Shown: positions 45,090 through 53,910 of the stretch, in pieces
How positions within the stretch are numbered: the first letter of the stretch is position 1
How the letters are laid out: each line of letters starts with the position of its first letter
Source of the DNA: Candidatus Pantoea formicae
GTDB taxonomy: Bacteria > Pseudomonadota > Gammaproteobacteria > Enterobacterales > Enterobacteriaceae
Length of the DNA stretch: 64,000 nt
Reading direction: 5' to 3'
NCBI RefSeq assembly: GCF_011752625.1
Contig: NZ_VWXD01000003.1
Span: 744,001 to 808,000, forward strand
The notes under the pieces: generated by a model
The model's input: the letters and a program-made list of their open reading frames with translations, nothing else
Database searches by the model: none
What the model was told of the DNA's origin: nothing
Made by a program: the position numbers and the translations under genes

Positions 45090-46391
45090 TTAAGCGCTCA
45101 GCCAGCCCAGTTTAATCACAAACAGAATCGAGAGAATCACCAGTGCGGCATTGATCTCTTTGGTACGACCGCTCAGCAGTTTGACCACCGTCCAGGTGAT
45201 GAAACCAAAAGCGATACCGTTGGCAATTGAGTAGGTTAGCGGCATCGTCAGTGCCGTCACCGTGACCGGCGCAGCAGTGGTGATATCTTTCCAGTCAATT
45301 TCAGCCAGACCCGAAGCCATTAATACTGCCACAAACAACAATGCAGGAGCCGTGGCATAAACCGGTACGCTACCCGCCAGCGGTGAGAAGAACAGACTTA
45401 ACAGGAACAGTACTGCGACCACAATCGCCGTCAGACCTGTGCGACCACCCGCACTCACACCTGCCGCTGATTCAACATAGCTGGTGGTGGTAGACGTACC
45501 TAACAGCGAGCCAAACAGCGCTGCCGCACTGTCAGCGACCAGCGCACGCCCCATCTTCGGCACATTGCCCTGCTCATCAGCCAGACCCGCACGCTTGGTC
45601 ACACCCAGCAGCGTACCGGTGTTATCGAACACATCCACAAACAGGAAGGCGAAGATCACACTGACTAAGCCCACGTTGAAGGCGCCCGCGATATCCAGTT
45701 GCATAAAGGTCGGCGCGATAGAGGGAGGCGCGGAGAACACGCCACCAAATGGCGTCAATCCAATACCCATGGAGATAAAGGTCACGACCAAAATACCGAT
45801 CAGCACCGCGCCCGTCACACGACGTGCTTCCAGCGCCACAATGATGAAGAAGCCTAACAGTGCCAGCAGTGGTCCCGGTTTAGTCAGGTCACCTAAACCC
45901 ACCAGTGTGGCCGGGTTATCGACAACGATACCCGCACCTTCTAGCGCAATCAGCGCCAGGAACAGGCCAATACCGGCTGCAATTCCGGCACGCAGTGGCA
46001 GCGGAATGCTGGCGATAATCCATTCACGAATTTTGAATATCGACAGTGCAAAGAAAATCACCGCTGAAAGGAACACCGCACCCAGCGCAATCTGCCAGGT
46101 GTATCCCATGTGAAGTACAACGGTGTAGGTGAAGAAGGCGTTGAGACCCATGCCCGGCGCTAACGCGATCGGATAGTTAGCGATCAATCCCATCAGCACA
46201 CAGCCAATCGCCGCAGCAAGACAGGTCGCGACAAAAACGGCGCCTTTGTCCATGCCCGTTGCGCCGAGGATACTCGGGTTAACAAACAGAATGTAGGCCA
46301 TCGCCAGGAAGGTCGTGATGCCCGCAATAATTTCCGTGCGCACGTTAGTGTTATGCGCCTTTAGTTTGAAGAGTTTTTCTAACATCATCAT
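45090..46391 (-). CDS. NCS2 family purine permease (AzgA/AdeP-like)
   Basis: 433 residues (or one or two fewer if the second or third of three consecutive ATGs is used). About 12-14 membrane helices; NCS2/AzgA signatures NYPIALAPGMGLNAFFTY, FDNTGTLLGVTKRAGLAD and TSTTTSYVESAAGVSAGGRTGLTA. Members import adenine, guanine or hypoxanthine by proton symport. The GMGLNAFFTY form is nearer to the adenine/hypoxanthine branch than to GhxP, but specificity is not certain. A PurR-like box lies 157 bases upstream. Confidence 0.9.
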   Translation of the reverse strand: MMMLEKLFKLKAHNTNVRTEIIAGITTFLAMAYILFVNPSILGATGMDKGAVFVATCLAAAIGCVLMGLIANYPIALAPGMGLNAFFTYTVVLHMGYTWQIALGAVFLSAVIFFALSIFKIREWIIASIPLPLRAGIAAGIGLFLALIALEGAGIVVDNPATLVGLGDLTKPGPLLALLGFFIIVALEARRVTGAVLIGILVVTFISMGIGLTPFGGVFSAPPSIAPTFMQLDIAGAFNVGLVSVIFAFLFVDVFDNTGTLLGVTKRAGLADEQGNVPKMGRALVADSAAALFGSLLGTSTTTSYVESAAGVSAGGRTGLTAIVVAVLFLLSLFFSPLAGSVPVYATAPALLFVAVLMASGLAEIDWKDITTAAPVTVTALTMPLTYSIANGIAFGFITWTVVKLLSGRTKEINAALVILSILFVIKLGWLSA

Positions 46392-46521
46392 CTCTCATGA
46401 GCGGAGACGGCACGGATGCGCGTTCTCTCTTGCCAATGTGGTTTAGCTAGTGATTTTTTTTGTGATGAAAGCGATTTGAGCCGGACTTAAGGCAACTGTG
46501 CCTTCCGCTTTCCCCTGTCCA

Positions 46522-46537
46522 CATAGCAATTGCTATG
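46522..46537. promoter_or_regulatory. Perfect 16-bp palindrome
   Basis: CATAGCAATTGCTATG, a fully symmetric sequence 130 bases upstream of the permease gene and 11 bases from the PurR-like box. A likely operator for an unidentified dimeric regulator. Confidence 0.5.
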
Positions 46538-46547
46538 CCACTCTCGT

Positions 46548-46563
46548 ACGCAATCGTTTACGT
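46548..46563. promoter_or_regulatory. PurR-like operator
   Basis: ACGCAATCGTTTACGT matches the PurR consensus ACGCAAACGTTTGCGT at 14 of 16 positions, with the central CG intact. PurR regulation of a purine permease is expected from enterobacterial precedent. Confidence 0.75.
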
Positions 46564-46805
46564 TTCCGAATGTGGTCACGGTTAAGATAATTCCGAACCA
46601 GAATGAGGCGCGATTATGGTGCATTGCACTATCACTGCGCAATCGTTTTCCCATTGGTCAATGGTCACCCCCGAAAATATTGCGGCAACGCACGCTTTCG
46701 CACACTGCCTGGCGATGTCGCTCACGTTTCTGCTGCCTGAAACAGCAGCTTATAAACATCGGGTTACACTGCCTTTAACCCTTTCGCAACCTAAGAGACA
46801 GCGCA

Positions 46806-47552
46806 ATGAAGCCCGCGATTTTGATCGTTGATGATGATCGTGCTGTGTGTGAATTGCTGCACGATGTATTGAGTGAACACGTGTTTACCGTCTACAGCTG
46901 TCACCAGGGCAAAGATGCGCTGGCGCTGCTCAGTCTTCACCCGGAAATTTCATTGGTCATGCTGGATATGATGTTACCGGACACCAACGGCTTACTGGTG
47001 CTGCAACACATGCAACGCCAACGGCCTGATCTGCTGGTGATCATGCTGACCGGTATGGGATCGGAAGCGGATATGGTGGTGGGACTGGAAATGGGGGCCG
47101 ATGACTATATCGCCAAGCCTTTCAACCCACGCGTAGTGGTCGCGCGTGCGCGAGCCGCATTGCGTCGCTGCGGACGTTTGACGCAACCCGACTTGCAACC
47201 TGATGAGGGGTGGCAATTCAATGGCTGGCGTCTGGATGATGCCCGCTGCCAGCTATTTAATCCACAACGGGAAAGCGTGCCATTAACTCAAGGTGAATAT
47301 ACGTTACTGCGTGCCATGGTGTGCCATGCACGCAAGGTGCTCACGCGCGATCAGCTGCTGGAGTTAACGCACAGCGAAAGTCTGGAAGTGTTTGATCGCA
47401 CCATTGATGTGCTGATCATGCGCCTACGCAGGAAGATTGAAACCAATCCGCATCAGCCCAGTTTGATTCGGACCATCCGTGGCCTGGGTTATGTTTTTTC
47501 TGCCGATGTCATGCGCCCGGCTTCAGCGGCACGAGAAACACAAATCGCTTGA
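46806..47552 (+). CDS. OmpR-family response regulator
   Basis: 248 residues. Receiver domain with acidic pocket DDD (9-11), phospho-acceptor Asp54 in VMLDMMLPD, Thr in MLTGMG and Lys in IAKPF; then a winged-helix DNA-binding domain (about 145-240) with RTIRGLGYVF. No kinase gene is adjacent; the nearest unpartnered kinase is the hybrid kinase at 53911, at the other end of the sugar operon. The last 64 bases overlap the 3' end of the convergent PfkB kinase gene. The pairing and the target operon are inference. Confidence 0.9.
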   Translation: MKPAILIVDDDRAVCELLHDVLSEHVFTVYSCHQGKDALALLSLHPEISLVMLDMMLPDTNGLLVLQHMQRQRPDLLVIMLTGMGSEADMVVGLEMGADDYIAKPFNPRVVVARARAALRRCGRLTQPDLQPDEGWQFNGWRLDDARCQLFNPQRESVPLTQGEYTLLRAMVCHARKVLTRDQLLELTHSESLEVFDRTIDVLIMRLRRKIETNPHQPSLIRTIRGLGYVFSADVMRPASAARETQIA

Positions 47553-48541
47553 TCCATCCAGCGCTGCATCTCGGCCAGTGGCCGCGTGCCGTCCAGCGCA
47601 TTCGCTGCATGCAAATTAAAGCAGGCGCAGGTATGTGCCAGCTTCAGGGTTTCTCTCATCGACCATCCTTCGTGGCTGGCATAAAGCACGCCAGCACAGA
47701 AGGCATCCCCCGCCCCCACACTGCCGACGATCTCTTCCGGCGTGAGACACCATGCGGGCTGCCAGATCCCCATTTGCTTCCCTTCCTGTCCCCAAGCGCC
47801 TTCCGGCGCGTGGATCACCACACGTTGACGCACGCCCTGCTCAATCAGCCATTGTGCAGCTTGTGCAAAGACGTCAGGTTCCGCTAAACCCTGTTTATGG
47901 CGCAAGGGAATTCCGGTGAGAGACTGCGCTTCCAGCTCGTTGATCACCAGATAATCAAGCCAGCGCAGTGCGGGCATCACCAATGGTCGATACTCCCCCG
48001 CCCGTGACACCAGATCCAGCGACGTGAGATAGCCGCGCTGCTGCATATCCGCAAGCAGACGCGCGCTGCGCGTACCGTATTGCTCATCGTGTTGATCAAG
48101 GCTATCGAGCAACAGCAAATAGCCGAGATGAAAAATACGGTGGGCAGTTTCCACCGCGCTAAAATGGGACAAATCAAGCTGTGCATTGGCGCCACGCGCA
48201 TGGAAAAAGGTGCGCTGCCCGTCGGGCGTCGTCATCACTTGCGTCATTGCCGTGGTCACAGTGTGCGTACGCTGCACAAATTGGCGGTCTACCCGGTGCT
48301 CATCCAGCAATTGCAGGATGTACTCACCGTCACTGTCTTCACCAATCATCCCCACGCCAGCAAGTGGCAGATGCACCTGCATGCGAGCCAGGGTGAACAG
48401 AACATTCAACGCGGCGCCACCGCTACATTTCTCACTGTGCGTGATCTCCGCCAGCCAGCCTTGCTCTGGCCAGTGACTGATCCGCTGCACATGATCGACC
48501 AGCATACTGCCCGCACCGAGAATGCCGTTGCGTTGCGCCAT
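47489..48541 (-). CDS. PfkB-family sugar kinase
   Basis: 350 residues from the ATG at 48541, one base after the aldolase stop, with GGGAGG inside the aldolase end; the ATG at 48565 is deeper in the aldolase gene. Ribokinase fold: N-terminal GGAALNVLFTLARM (sugar-binding Asn region) and C-terminal GSVGAGDAFCAGVLY with the catalytic Asp and anion hole. It phosphorylates a sugar or keto-sugar with ATP. Last gene of the operon; its 3' end is antisense to the response regulator gene. Confidence 0.88.
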   Translation of the reverse strand: MAQRNGILGAGSMLVDHVQRISHWPEQGWLAEITHSEKCSGGAALNVLFTLARMQVHLPLAGVGMIGEDSDGEYILQLLDEHRVDRQFVQRTHTVTTAMTQVMTTPDGQRTFFHARGANAQLDLSHFSAVETAHRIFHLGYLLLLDSLDQHDEQYGTRSARLLADMQQRGYLTSLDLVSRAGEYRPLVMPALRWLDYLVINELEAQSLTGIPLRHKQGLAEPDVFAQAAQWLIEQGVRQRVVIHAPEGAWGQEGKQMGIWQPAWCLTPEEIVGSVGAGDAFCAGVLYASHEGWSMRETLKLAHTCACFNLHAANALDGTRPLAEMQRWMDQAICVSRAAEAGRMTSAEKT

Positions 48542-48542
48542 C

Positions 48543-49403
48543 TCAGGCCCTCCCGGCGCTGCCAAACACCTGCATCTGCTGCGCCACCACGTTGGCGATA
48601 TCGCGTTCCACCGCCATCAGCAGTTCGGCAAAAGAGTCATAGCGGGCATCGCGTTGGGTAATTTGTGTTTCAATCGCACCCAGTGCAGCCTGTGACATGC
48701 CGGTATAGAAGTTAATTTTGTGGATACCCAGACTGATGGCATGGCGGAAATCGGCATCACTGATCCCCGAGCCGCCGTGCAGCACTAAAGGAATGCCTGC
48801 GGCCGCGCGGATGGCTGCCAGACGGTCGAAATCGAGTTTTGGTTCGCCTTTGTATTTGCCATGCGCGTTGCCAATCGCCACCGCCAGGCAATCAATCCCC
48901 GTTGACTGGACAAACTCAGCCGCCAACGTCGGATCGGTGAATTTGTTGCTGTCGGCTTCACCGAACAGCGCGCCGCCCTCATCGCCCCCGACAGCCCCCA
49001 ACTCCGCTTCAACTGAAACGCCAATCGCGTGGCACATTTTCACCACTTCACGCGTCTGGCGAACGTTCTCGTCATAACTCAGGGTTGAGCCATCAAACAT
49101 CACCGAAGTAAAGCCAAGACGAATCGCTTGCATCACCGCCTCAAAGTGCAAGCCGTGGTCGAGATTAAGCACAACGGGAATATCATGCAGCGCCGCTTCT
49201 GTCCGTATCGCTGCAATCAGATGTTCCAGACTGACATACTTAAAATGCACTTCTGCAATGTTAATGATAAAGGGTGAACGTTGCTGCTCCGCCGCCTGAA
49301 ACAAGGCACGCAGGAAGTGGGTATCTAAGACGTTGAATGCGCCAAGCGCATATTGATGCTGCTGCGCATGGGCCAAGCCCTGCGCCAGAGAGATCAGTGC
49401 CAT
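48543..49403 (-). CDS. Class II fructose-bisphosphate/tagatose-bisphosphate-type aldolase
   Basis: 286 residues of the FbaA/GatY/KbaY family. Zinc ligands: His in NLDHGLHFE, His in IGNAHGKYKG and His in VLHGGSGISD; Glu in SVEAELGAVGG. DHAP-binding segment HKINFYTGM near the C-terminus (residues about 232-240). It cleaves a ketose (bis)phosphate to DHAP and an aldehyde. Between isomerase and kinase genes in the same operon, which defines a degradative branch. Substrate unknown. Confidence 0.92.
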   Translation of the reverse strand: MALISLAQGLAHAQQHQYALGAFNVLDTHFLRALFQAAEQQRSPFIINIAEVHFKYVSLEHLIAAIRTEAALHDIPVVLNLDHGLHFEAVMQAIRLGFTSVMFDGSTLSYDENVRQTREVVKMCHAIGVSVEAELGAVGGDEGGALFGEADSNKFTDPTLAAEFVQSTGIDCLAVAIGNAHGKYKGEPKLDFDRLAAIRAAAGIPLVLHGGSGISDADFRHAISLGIHKINFYTGMSQAALGAIETQITQRDARYDSFAELLMAVERDIANVVAQQMQVFGSAGRA

Positions 49404-49414
49404 GGTACGCTCCT

Positions 49415-50098
49415 TTATGCCAGCCAGCGGTGATATTCGTTACACAGCAACCAACGCGGATCTTCATCCTCATCAATCGGGTTAAAGCGCGCCAGTGGGG
49501 TAAGAAAAACATTGTCATGCTCGTCATCGTTGGGCATGGAAACTTCGCCGACCAGCACGTCACCGTAGCCCTCTTCCCCCCAAAAGCTATGCCAGATGCC
49601 GGGCAACAAGGTGACACTCTCGCCAGGTGACAGCCGCAATTGCGAACCCGCCGCATGCGTTTGGCGAATCCCATCCAGCGTGACGTTGACGGGGCTATCA
49701 CCCAACTGGTCACCCGCACGATTATGCAGCGTGACAATCAGGTTGCCGCCACCTCGATTAATGATGTCTTCCATTTTTTGCGGGTGGTAATGCATCGGCG
49801 TGACCTGCCCTTCGCGTACATGCATCATTTTTTCGGCATAGGGTTTAGCCCACGGCTGCCCGCCACGCGAGCCGTTGCGCAGGGTGAACAGGGTTAAACC
49901 GGTTTGTGAGAAGTCCTCGGCACCAAAACTGGTCACATCCCAGCCCAGATGCAGTGCTAATAGCTCGTCTGCGCGGCTTTTATCCAGCGCACGCCACTGG
50001 CTGAGGCCATAATCAGCCCAGGGCGGCAGGTGAACATCCTGGCGCATAAAAAATTCGCGGGTCAGTTGCAGAATGGCATTCACTTCGGATCGATGCAT
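49415..50098 (-). CDS. D-lyxose isomerase-like cupin
   Basis: 227 residues, cupin fold with metal ligands HYHPQKMED (HxHx5E) and GIWHSFWGEE (fourth His). It resembles the D-lyxose ketol-isomerase family, which interconverts D-lyxose and D-xylulose and also D-mannose and D-fructose. GGGAGGGAGTC precedes the ATG. First of three enzyme genes after the binding protein. The exact aldose is not deducible. Confidence 0.85.
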   Translation of the reverse strand: MHRSEVNAILQLTREFFMRQDVHLPPWADYGLSQWRALDKSRADELLALHLGWDVTSFGAEDFSQTGLTLFTLRNGSRGGQPWAKPYAEKMMHVREGQVTPMHYHPQKMEDIINRGGGNLIVTLHNRAGDQLGDSPVNVTLDGIRQTHAAGSQLRLSPGESVTLLPGIWHSFWGEEGYGDVLVGEVSMPNDDEHDNVFLTPLARFNPIDEDEDPRWLLCNEYHRWLA

Positions 50099-50116
50099 GA
50101 CTCCCTCCCTCTGTTG

Positions 50117-50134
50117 GGCGGCCCAATGGCCGCC
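50117..50134 (-). terminator. Intercistronic hairpin between binding protein and isomerase genes
   Basis: GGCGGCC-CAAT-GGCCGCC in the 50-base gap, followed by the isomerase ribosome-binding site rather than a T-tract. Probably protects the binding-protein mRNA or reduces downstream expression. Confidence 0.6.
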
Positions 50135-50148
50135 TGCAAAATCTCGCG

Positions 50149-51087
50149 TTATTTCACCGTCCAGCCTTTGTAACTGCTAACGGTATTACGATCGATCATA
50201 GTGACCGGGATCAGCACCGGTTTATCCGGCGCCGGTTTGCCTTGCAGGATGTCATAGCCAATCTCGACCGCTTTTGCTGCCATCACCTGCGGGTCTTGTG
50301 CCGGTGTCGCGACAAACAGCGAGCCTTTACGTTTCAACGCTTCCTCACCATCTGGCGATCCATCCACGCCAACAATAAAGAACTCGCTGCGCTGCGCCTG
50401 TTTCGCCGCCAGGTCTGCACCAATCGCAGTGGGATCATTGATCGCAAACACGGCATCGATCTTCGGATTGGCAGACAGCAGCCCGGTCATCACTTCCAAT
50501 CCACCATCGCGACTGCCTTTGGCGTTTTGGTTATAGGAGAGCAGTTTGATATCAGGATGGGTTTTCAGCTCGGTCATGCAGCCTTCGACACGGTTTTGCA
50601 CCGCAGACACGGGGGGGCCGTTAATGATCACCACATTGCCTTTGTCTTTCAGACGGTCAGCGATGTATTTACACGCCATGGCACCGGCTTGGGTGTTATC
50701 CGAGGTGATGGTGGCATTTGCACCGTCTGCGGCCACGTCAACCGCCACCACCACAATACCGGCGTCACGCGCACGTTTTACCGCTGGCGCAATACCTTTG
50801 GAGTCGGCGGCATTAAGGATAATCATGTCGACTTTAGCGGCGATAAAGTTATCAATCTGCGCCACCTGTTGACCGAGGTCGTAGCCGCTGGATACCAAGG
50901 TCACGTTCACCTTGTCGCCTGCCAGTTCTCGCGCCTTCAGCTCTGCACCTTTGGTGATCTGCACAAAGAACGGATTGGCGAGGTCGCCGACGGTCACACC
51001 AATGGATTTCAACTCTTTGGCCTGTACAAGGGGCGCACTCAGCAATGTCGCCGCCAGCAGTCCGGTAATAATCGGATTAAAACGCAT
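50149..51087 (-). CDS. Sugar ABC transporter periplasmic binding protein (RbsB type)
   Basis: 312 residues from the ATG at 51087 with GGAGAACATCG upstream. Signal peptide ends at VQA-KELKS. Type I periplasmic fold: IGVTVGDLANPFFVQITKGAE, DSKGIAPAVKRARDAGI, GPPVSAVQNRVEGC and VDGSPDGEEALK. It delivers a monosaccharide to the RbsC-type permease encoded upstream. The ligand is not predictable. Confidence 0.93.
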   Translation of the reverse strand: MRFNPIITGLLAATLLSAPLVQAKELKSIGVTVGDLANPFFVQITKGAELKARELAGDKVNVTLVSSGYDLGQQVAQIDNFIAAKVDMIILNAADSKGIAPAVKRARDAGIVVVAVDVAADGANATITSDNTQAGAMACKYIADRLKDKGNVVIINGPPVSAVQNRVEGCMTELKTHPDIKLLSYNQNAKGSRDGGLEVMTGLLSANPKIDAVFAINDPTAIGADLAAKQAQRSEFFIVGVDGSPDGEEALKRKGSLFVATPAQDPQVMAAKAVEIGYDILQGKPAPDKPVLIPVTMIDRNTVSSYKGWTVK

Positions 51088-51204
51088 AGTCGATGTTCTC
51101 CTGCTTTTATGATTATGTTGGCGATCGGAGAGATCGCCGTGATGTGACAACCTGTTTTAATGCGTCGAATCGAAGGGCGTTATTGTCGCAGCCAGTTTGC
51201 CGAC

Positions 51205-51260
51205 GGCCAGCGCACAGCAACCGGAGCGTACTGAAGTACGTGAGGATTGCGCGCACTGCC
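51205..51260. repeat. Palindromic intergenic element in the sugar operon
   Basis: Imperfect inverted repeat centred on CGTACT-GA-AGTACG with outer arms GGCCAGCGCACAGCAA / ATTGCGCGCACTGCC. It occupies the 179-base gap between permease and binding protein genes. It looks like a member of a dispersed enterobacterial palindromic family (the GAGCGTACTGAAGTACGTGAGG type); no second copy was seen in this window. Confidence 0.55.
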
Positions 51261-51266
51261 AGCCCA

Positions 51267-52250
51267 TTAGCCCACGTGATGACGTGTACGGTACTTATCG
51301 ATTAACACGGCAATAATGATCACTGCACCCTTGATCACCAACTGCCAGAAGTAAGAGACCCCCATTAACGTCATGCCATTGTTGAGCGTGGCGATAATCA
51401 GTGCACCAATAAGCGTGCCGGTGATAGTGCCGATGCCACCCACAAAGCTGGTACCGCCGAGGATAACGGCAGCAATGGCATCCAACTCATACCCCACGCC
51501 CAGGTTACCGTTGGCGCTATAGAGACGTGAGGCACTCATCAGCCCGCCTAATCCCGACAGCATGCCGCTCATGGCATAGACAAACACCAGCACCACACCC
51601 ACTTTGATCCCTGTCAGACGCGCCGCCTGAACATTGCCGCCCACCGCATAGATGTGCACACCGAGGGTGGTACGGCGCAGGATGAACCAGCACAGCGCAA
51701 TCACCGCAAAGGCAATGATGATCAACCAAGGGATCGGCCCCAGATAGCCGTTACCTATCCACTCAAAATTGATATCAGAGTTAATTACCGTGGTGCCATT
51801 CGCCAACAGATAAGCGGCACCACGCAGTGCAGTGTAAGTGCCCAGCGTAACGATAAACGGCGGCAACCCCGCCCACGCCACCAGGATGCCGTTGAACAGC
51901 CCCATGATCAGCCCCGCGCCCAGTGCCGCCGGAATGGTCAAACTGGCAAATGCAGGGTCAAGCGACACTACCATCGCCACCACCGCCGTGGTGCCCAGCA
52001 TCGATCCCACCGACAGATCGATCCCGCCGGTCAAAATCACAAAGGTCATCCCTGCGGCCAGCACAATATTGATCGACGCCTGGCGCGTAATGTTCAGCAG
52101 ATTGGCTTCGGTAAAGAAGTTAGGCGCTACAAAACCAAACACCGCCACAATGATGATGAGGATCGGCAGAATGCCCACCGTTTGCAGCAGGTCGCTCATT
52201 AACGCCCGCTTGATGGTGGGATTTTTAACGCGTGCGGTTTCACTGGTCAT
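51267..52250 (-). CDS. Sugar ABC transporter permease (RbsC type)
   Basis: 327 residues with about eight to ten membrane helices and RbsC/AraH signatures TGGIDLSVGSMLG and AVILGGTSFVGGIGTITGTLIG. Forms a homodimeric channel with the RbsA-type ATPase. Ten bases after the ATPase gene. Confidence 0.94.
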   Translation of the reverse strand: MTSETARVKNPTIKRALMSDLLQTVGILPILIIIVAVFGFVAPNFFTEANLLNITRQASINIVLAAGMTFVILTGGIDLSVGSMLGTTAVVAMVVSLDPAFASLTIPAALGAGLIMGLFNGILVAWAGLPPFIVTLGTYTALRGAAYLLANGTTVINSDINFEWIGNGYLGPIPWLIIIAFAVIALCWFILRRTTLGVHIYAVGGNVQAARLTGIKVGVVLVFVYAMSGMLSGLGGLMSASRLYSANGNLGVGYELDAIAAVILGGTSFVGGIGTITGTLIGALIIATLNNGMTLMGVSYFWQLVIKGAVIIIAVLIDKYRTRHHVG

Positions 52251-52260
52251 ATCGGTCTCC

Positions 52261-53766
52261 TCAGGCCTGAGCCGGCTGCGCGCCGGTGGCCAGTGTCATT
52301 ATGTTTTCCTGGCTGATATCAGCACCGCTTAGTTCGCCAGCAATACTGCCCTCACGCATTACATATACGCGATCGCTCATGCCCACCACTTCTGGCAATT
52401 CACTGGAAATCATCAGGATTGCCACGCCCTGCTGCGCCATCTGATTCATCATGCGATAGATTTCGCTCTTGGCACCGACATCCACGCCGCGCGTAGGCTC
52501 ATCCAGCAACAGGATGCGCGGAGCAATGGAAACCCAACGTGAAATCAGTAACTTTTGTTGATTACCGCCAGATAAACCGCCGGCACGCACCTGTGCATGG
52601 GGTACACGGATATTCAATGACTCGATGGCATCACTGGCAATCTTCTGCCCTTTGCGTCGGTTGAGCAGGCCATAGCTGGCATCGCGCTCAAGCGTCGCCA
52701 TCACGATATTTTCCTGTGCAGCCAGTTCAAGAAATAAGCCTTGTTCCTTGCGGTTTTCGGTGAGAAAGCCAATACCTCGGGCGATAGCGTCACGCGGGGA
52801 GTGAATCTTTACCTTTTCCCCGTCGATCCAGATCTCACCGCCTTTGGGCTGATGCACACCAAATATCAGCTGCGCCAGTTCACTCCGCCCTGCTCCGACC
52901 AAGCCAGCCAGCCCAACAATCTCACCAGCGCGCACCGCCAGGCTGCTGGGATGCACTTTGCGGTTATCGGTCAGGTGATTAACGGCAAGTCGAATCTCAC
53001 CGAAGGGAATGTTGCGATCTTTATTAAACAGGTCACTGAGTGGTCGGCCCACCATCATGCGCACCAGTTCGCTGGCATTCAGCTGATCGCGCGTCAGGCT
53101 GCCGACATATTGCCCATCGCGTAGTACGCTGACGCGGTCGGAGAGTTCATACACTTCTGCCATGCGGTGGCTGATATAGATGATCGCCATACCTTCACTA
53201 CGCAGACGTTTGATCAAGGCAAACAGCTGTTCAGTTTCGCGGTTGGACAGTGCGGCGGTAGGCTCATCCATCACCAATATACGGCTGTTGCGATGCAGAG
53301 CGCGGGCAATCTCCACCTGCTGCTGCTCAGCGATGCTGAGTTTGCTCACCAAATCCGTGGCGCTAAACTGAGCGCCGAGGCGGTTAATCACCAACTGCGC
53401 CTCTTCTGCCATCTGGCGGCGTTTAACTAACCCGCCACGGGTGATCTCACTGCCGAGAAAGATGTTCTCTGCCACCGTTAAATTTGGCGCCAGATTGATT
53501 TCCTGATAAATCAGGGTGATCCCTGCTGCCAGCGCCTCTTTTGGGCCTTTGATGGCATAGGGTTGACCGTCGATAAGAATTTCCCCGCTGCTGGCGGTAT
53601 AGGCACCGGCCAGAATTTTCATCAACGTACTTTTTCCGGCACCGTTTTCCCCCATCAGCGCATGCACTTCGCCGGGCCATACCCGCAGGTCCACGCCCTT
53701 CAACGCATAGAAGCTGCCAAAGCGTCGGGTAATTTCGCGCATTTCTAAGATCGGTGTCGCTGTCAT
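52261..53766 (-). CDS. Sugar ABC transporter ATPase (RbsA type, duplicated)
   Basis: 501 residues from the ATG at 53766; the longer frame to 53838 runs over the promoter region. Two nucleotide-binding halves: the first has Walker [10 protein letters not shown], signature LSIAEQQQ and Walker [12 protein letters not shown]; the second has a degenerate Walker A (GLVGAGRSE) with signature LSGGNQQK and Walker [12 protein letters not shown], as usual for this family. First gene of the six-gene sugar operon. Confidence 0.95.
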   Translation of the reverse strand: MTATPILEMREITRRFGSFYALKGVDLRVWPGEVHALMGENGAGKSTLMKILAGAYTASSGEILIDGQPYAIKGPKEALAAGITLIYQEINLAPNLTVAENIFLGSEITRGGLVKRRQMAEEAQLVINRLGAQFSATDLVSKLSIAEQQQVEIARALHRNSRILVMDEPTAALSNRETEQLFALIKRLRSEGMAIIYISHRMAEVYELSDRVSVLRDGQYVGSLTRDQLNASELVRMMVGRPLSDLFNKDRNIPFGEIRLAVNHLTDNRKVHPSSLAVRAGEIVGLAGLVGAGRSELAQLIFGVHQPKGGEIWIDGEKVKIHSPRDAIARGIGFLTENRKEQGLFLELAAQENIVMATLERDASYGLLNRRKGQKIASDAIESLNIRVPHAQVRAGGLSGGNQQKLLISRWVSIAPRILLLDEPTRGVDVGAKSEIYRMMNQMAQQGVAILMISSELPEVVGMSDRVYVMREGSIAGELSGADISQENIMTLATGAQPAQA

Positions 53767-53787
53767 CGCCAAGTTCCCGCTGCCAGA

Positions 53788-53806
53788 TGTTGCAGCGAGT
53801 GTTGCA
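53788..53806. promoter_or_regulatory. Direct repeat TGTTGCA in the divergent promoter region
   Basis: TGTTGCA at 53788-53794 and again at 53800-53806, 12 bases start to start, framed by CTGCC / GGCAG. OmpR-family regulators bind direct repeats with 10-12 base spacing. It lies 22-40 bases before the ATPase start, between the sugar operon and the kinase gene. Confidence 0.4.
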
Positions 53807-53910
53807 ACGGCAGATAAATGGAAAATGTCAGCGGCCATTCATATTTGTCATATTTCGCCTGGCGTGCGCTTCTATACTCGCCAGCAGAAGAGCAGGTGGG
53901 GGTATGGGAA

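Larger units (their letters stand above)
46392..46805. promoter_or_regulatory. Divergent region purine permease / response regulator
   Basis: 414 bases holding a PurR-like box (46548-46563), a weaker second copy (GCGCAATCGTTTTCCC at 46637-46652, 11 of 16), a perfect 16-bp palindrome (46522-46537) and the promoter of the response regulator gene. Short ORFs in this region have no supporting features. Confidence 0.5.

Noticed and set aside
46530..46831. Two short plus-strand ORFs upstream of the response regulator
   Set aside because: They cover the PurR-like box and palindrome, lack ribosome-binding sites and show no recognisable features.
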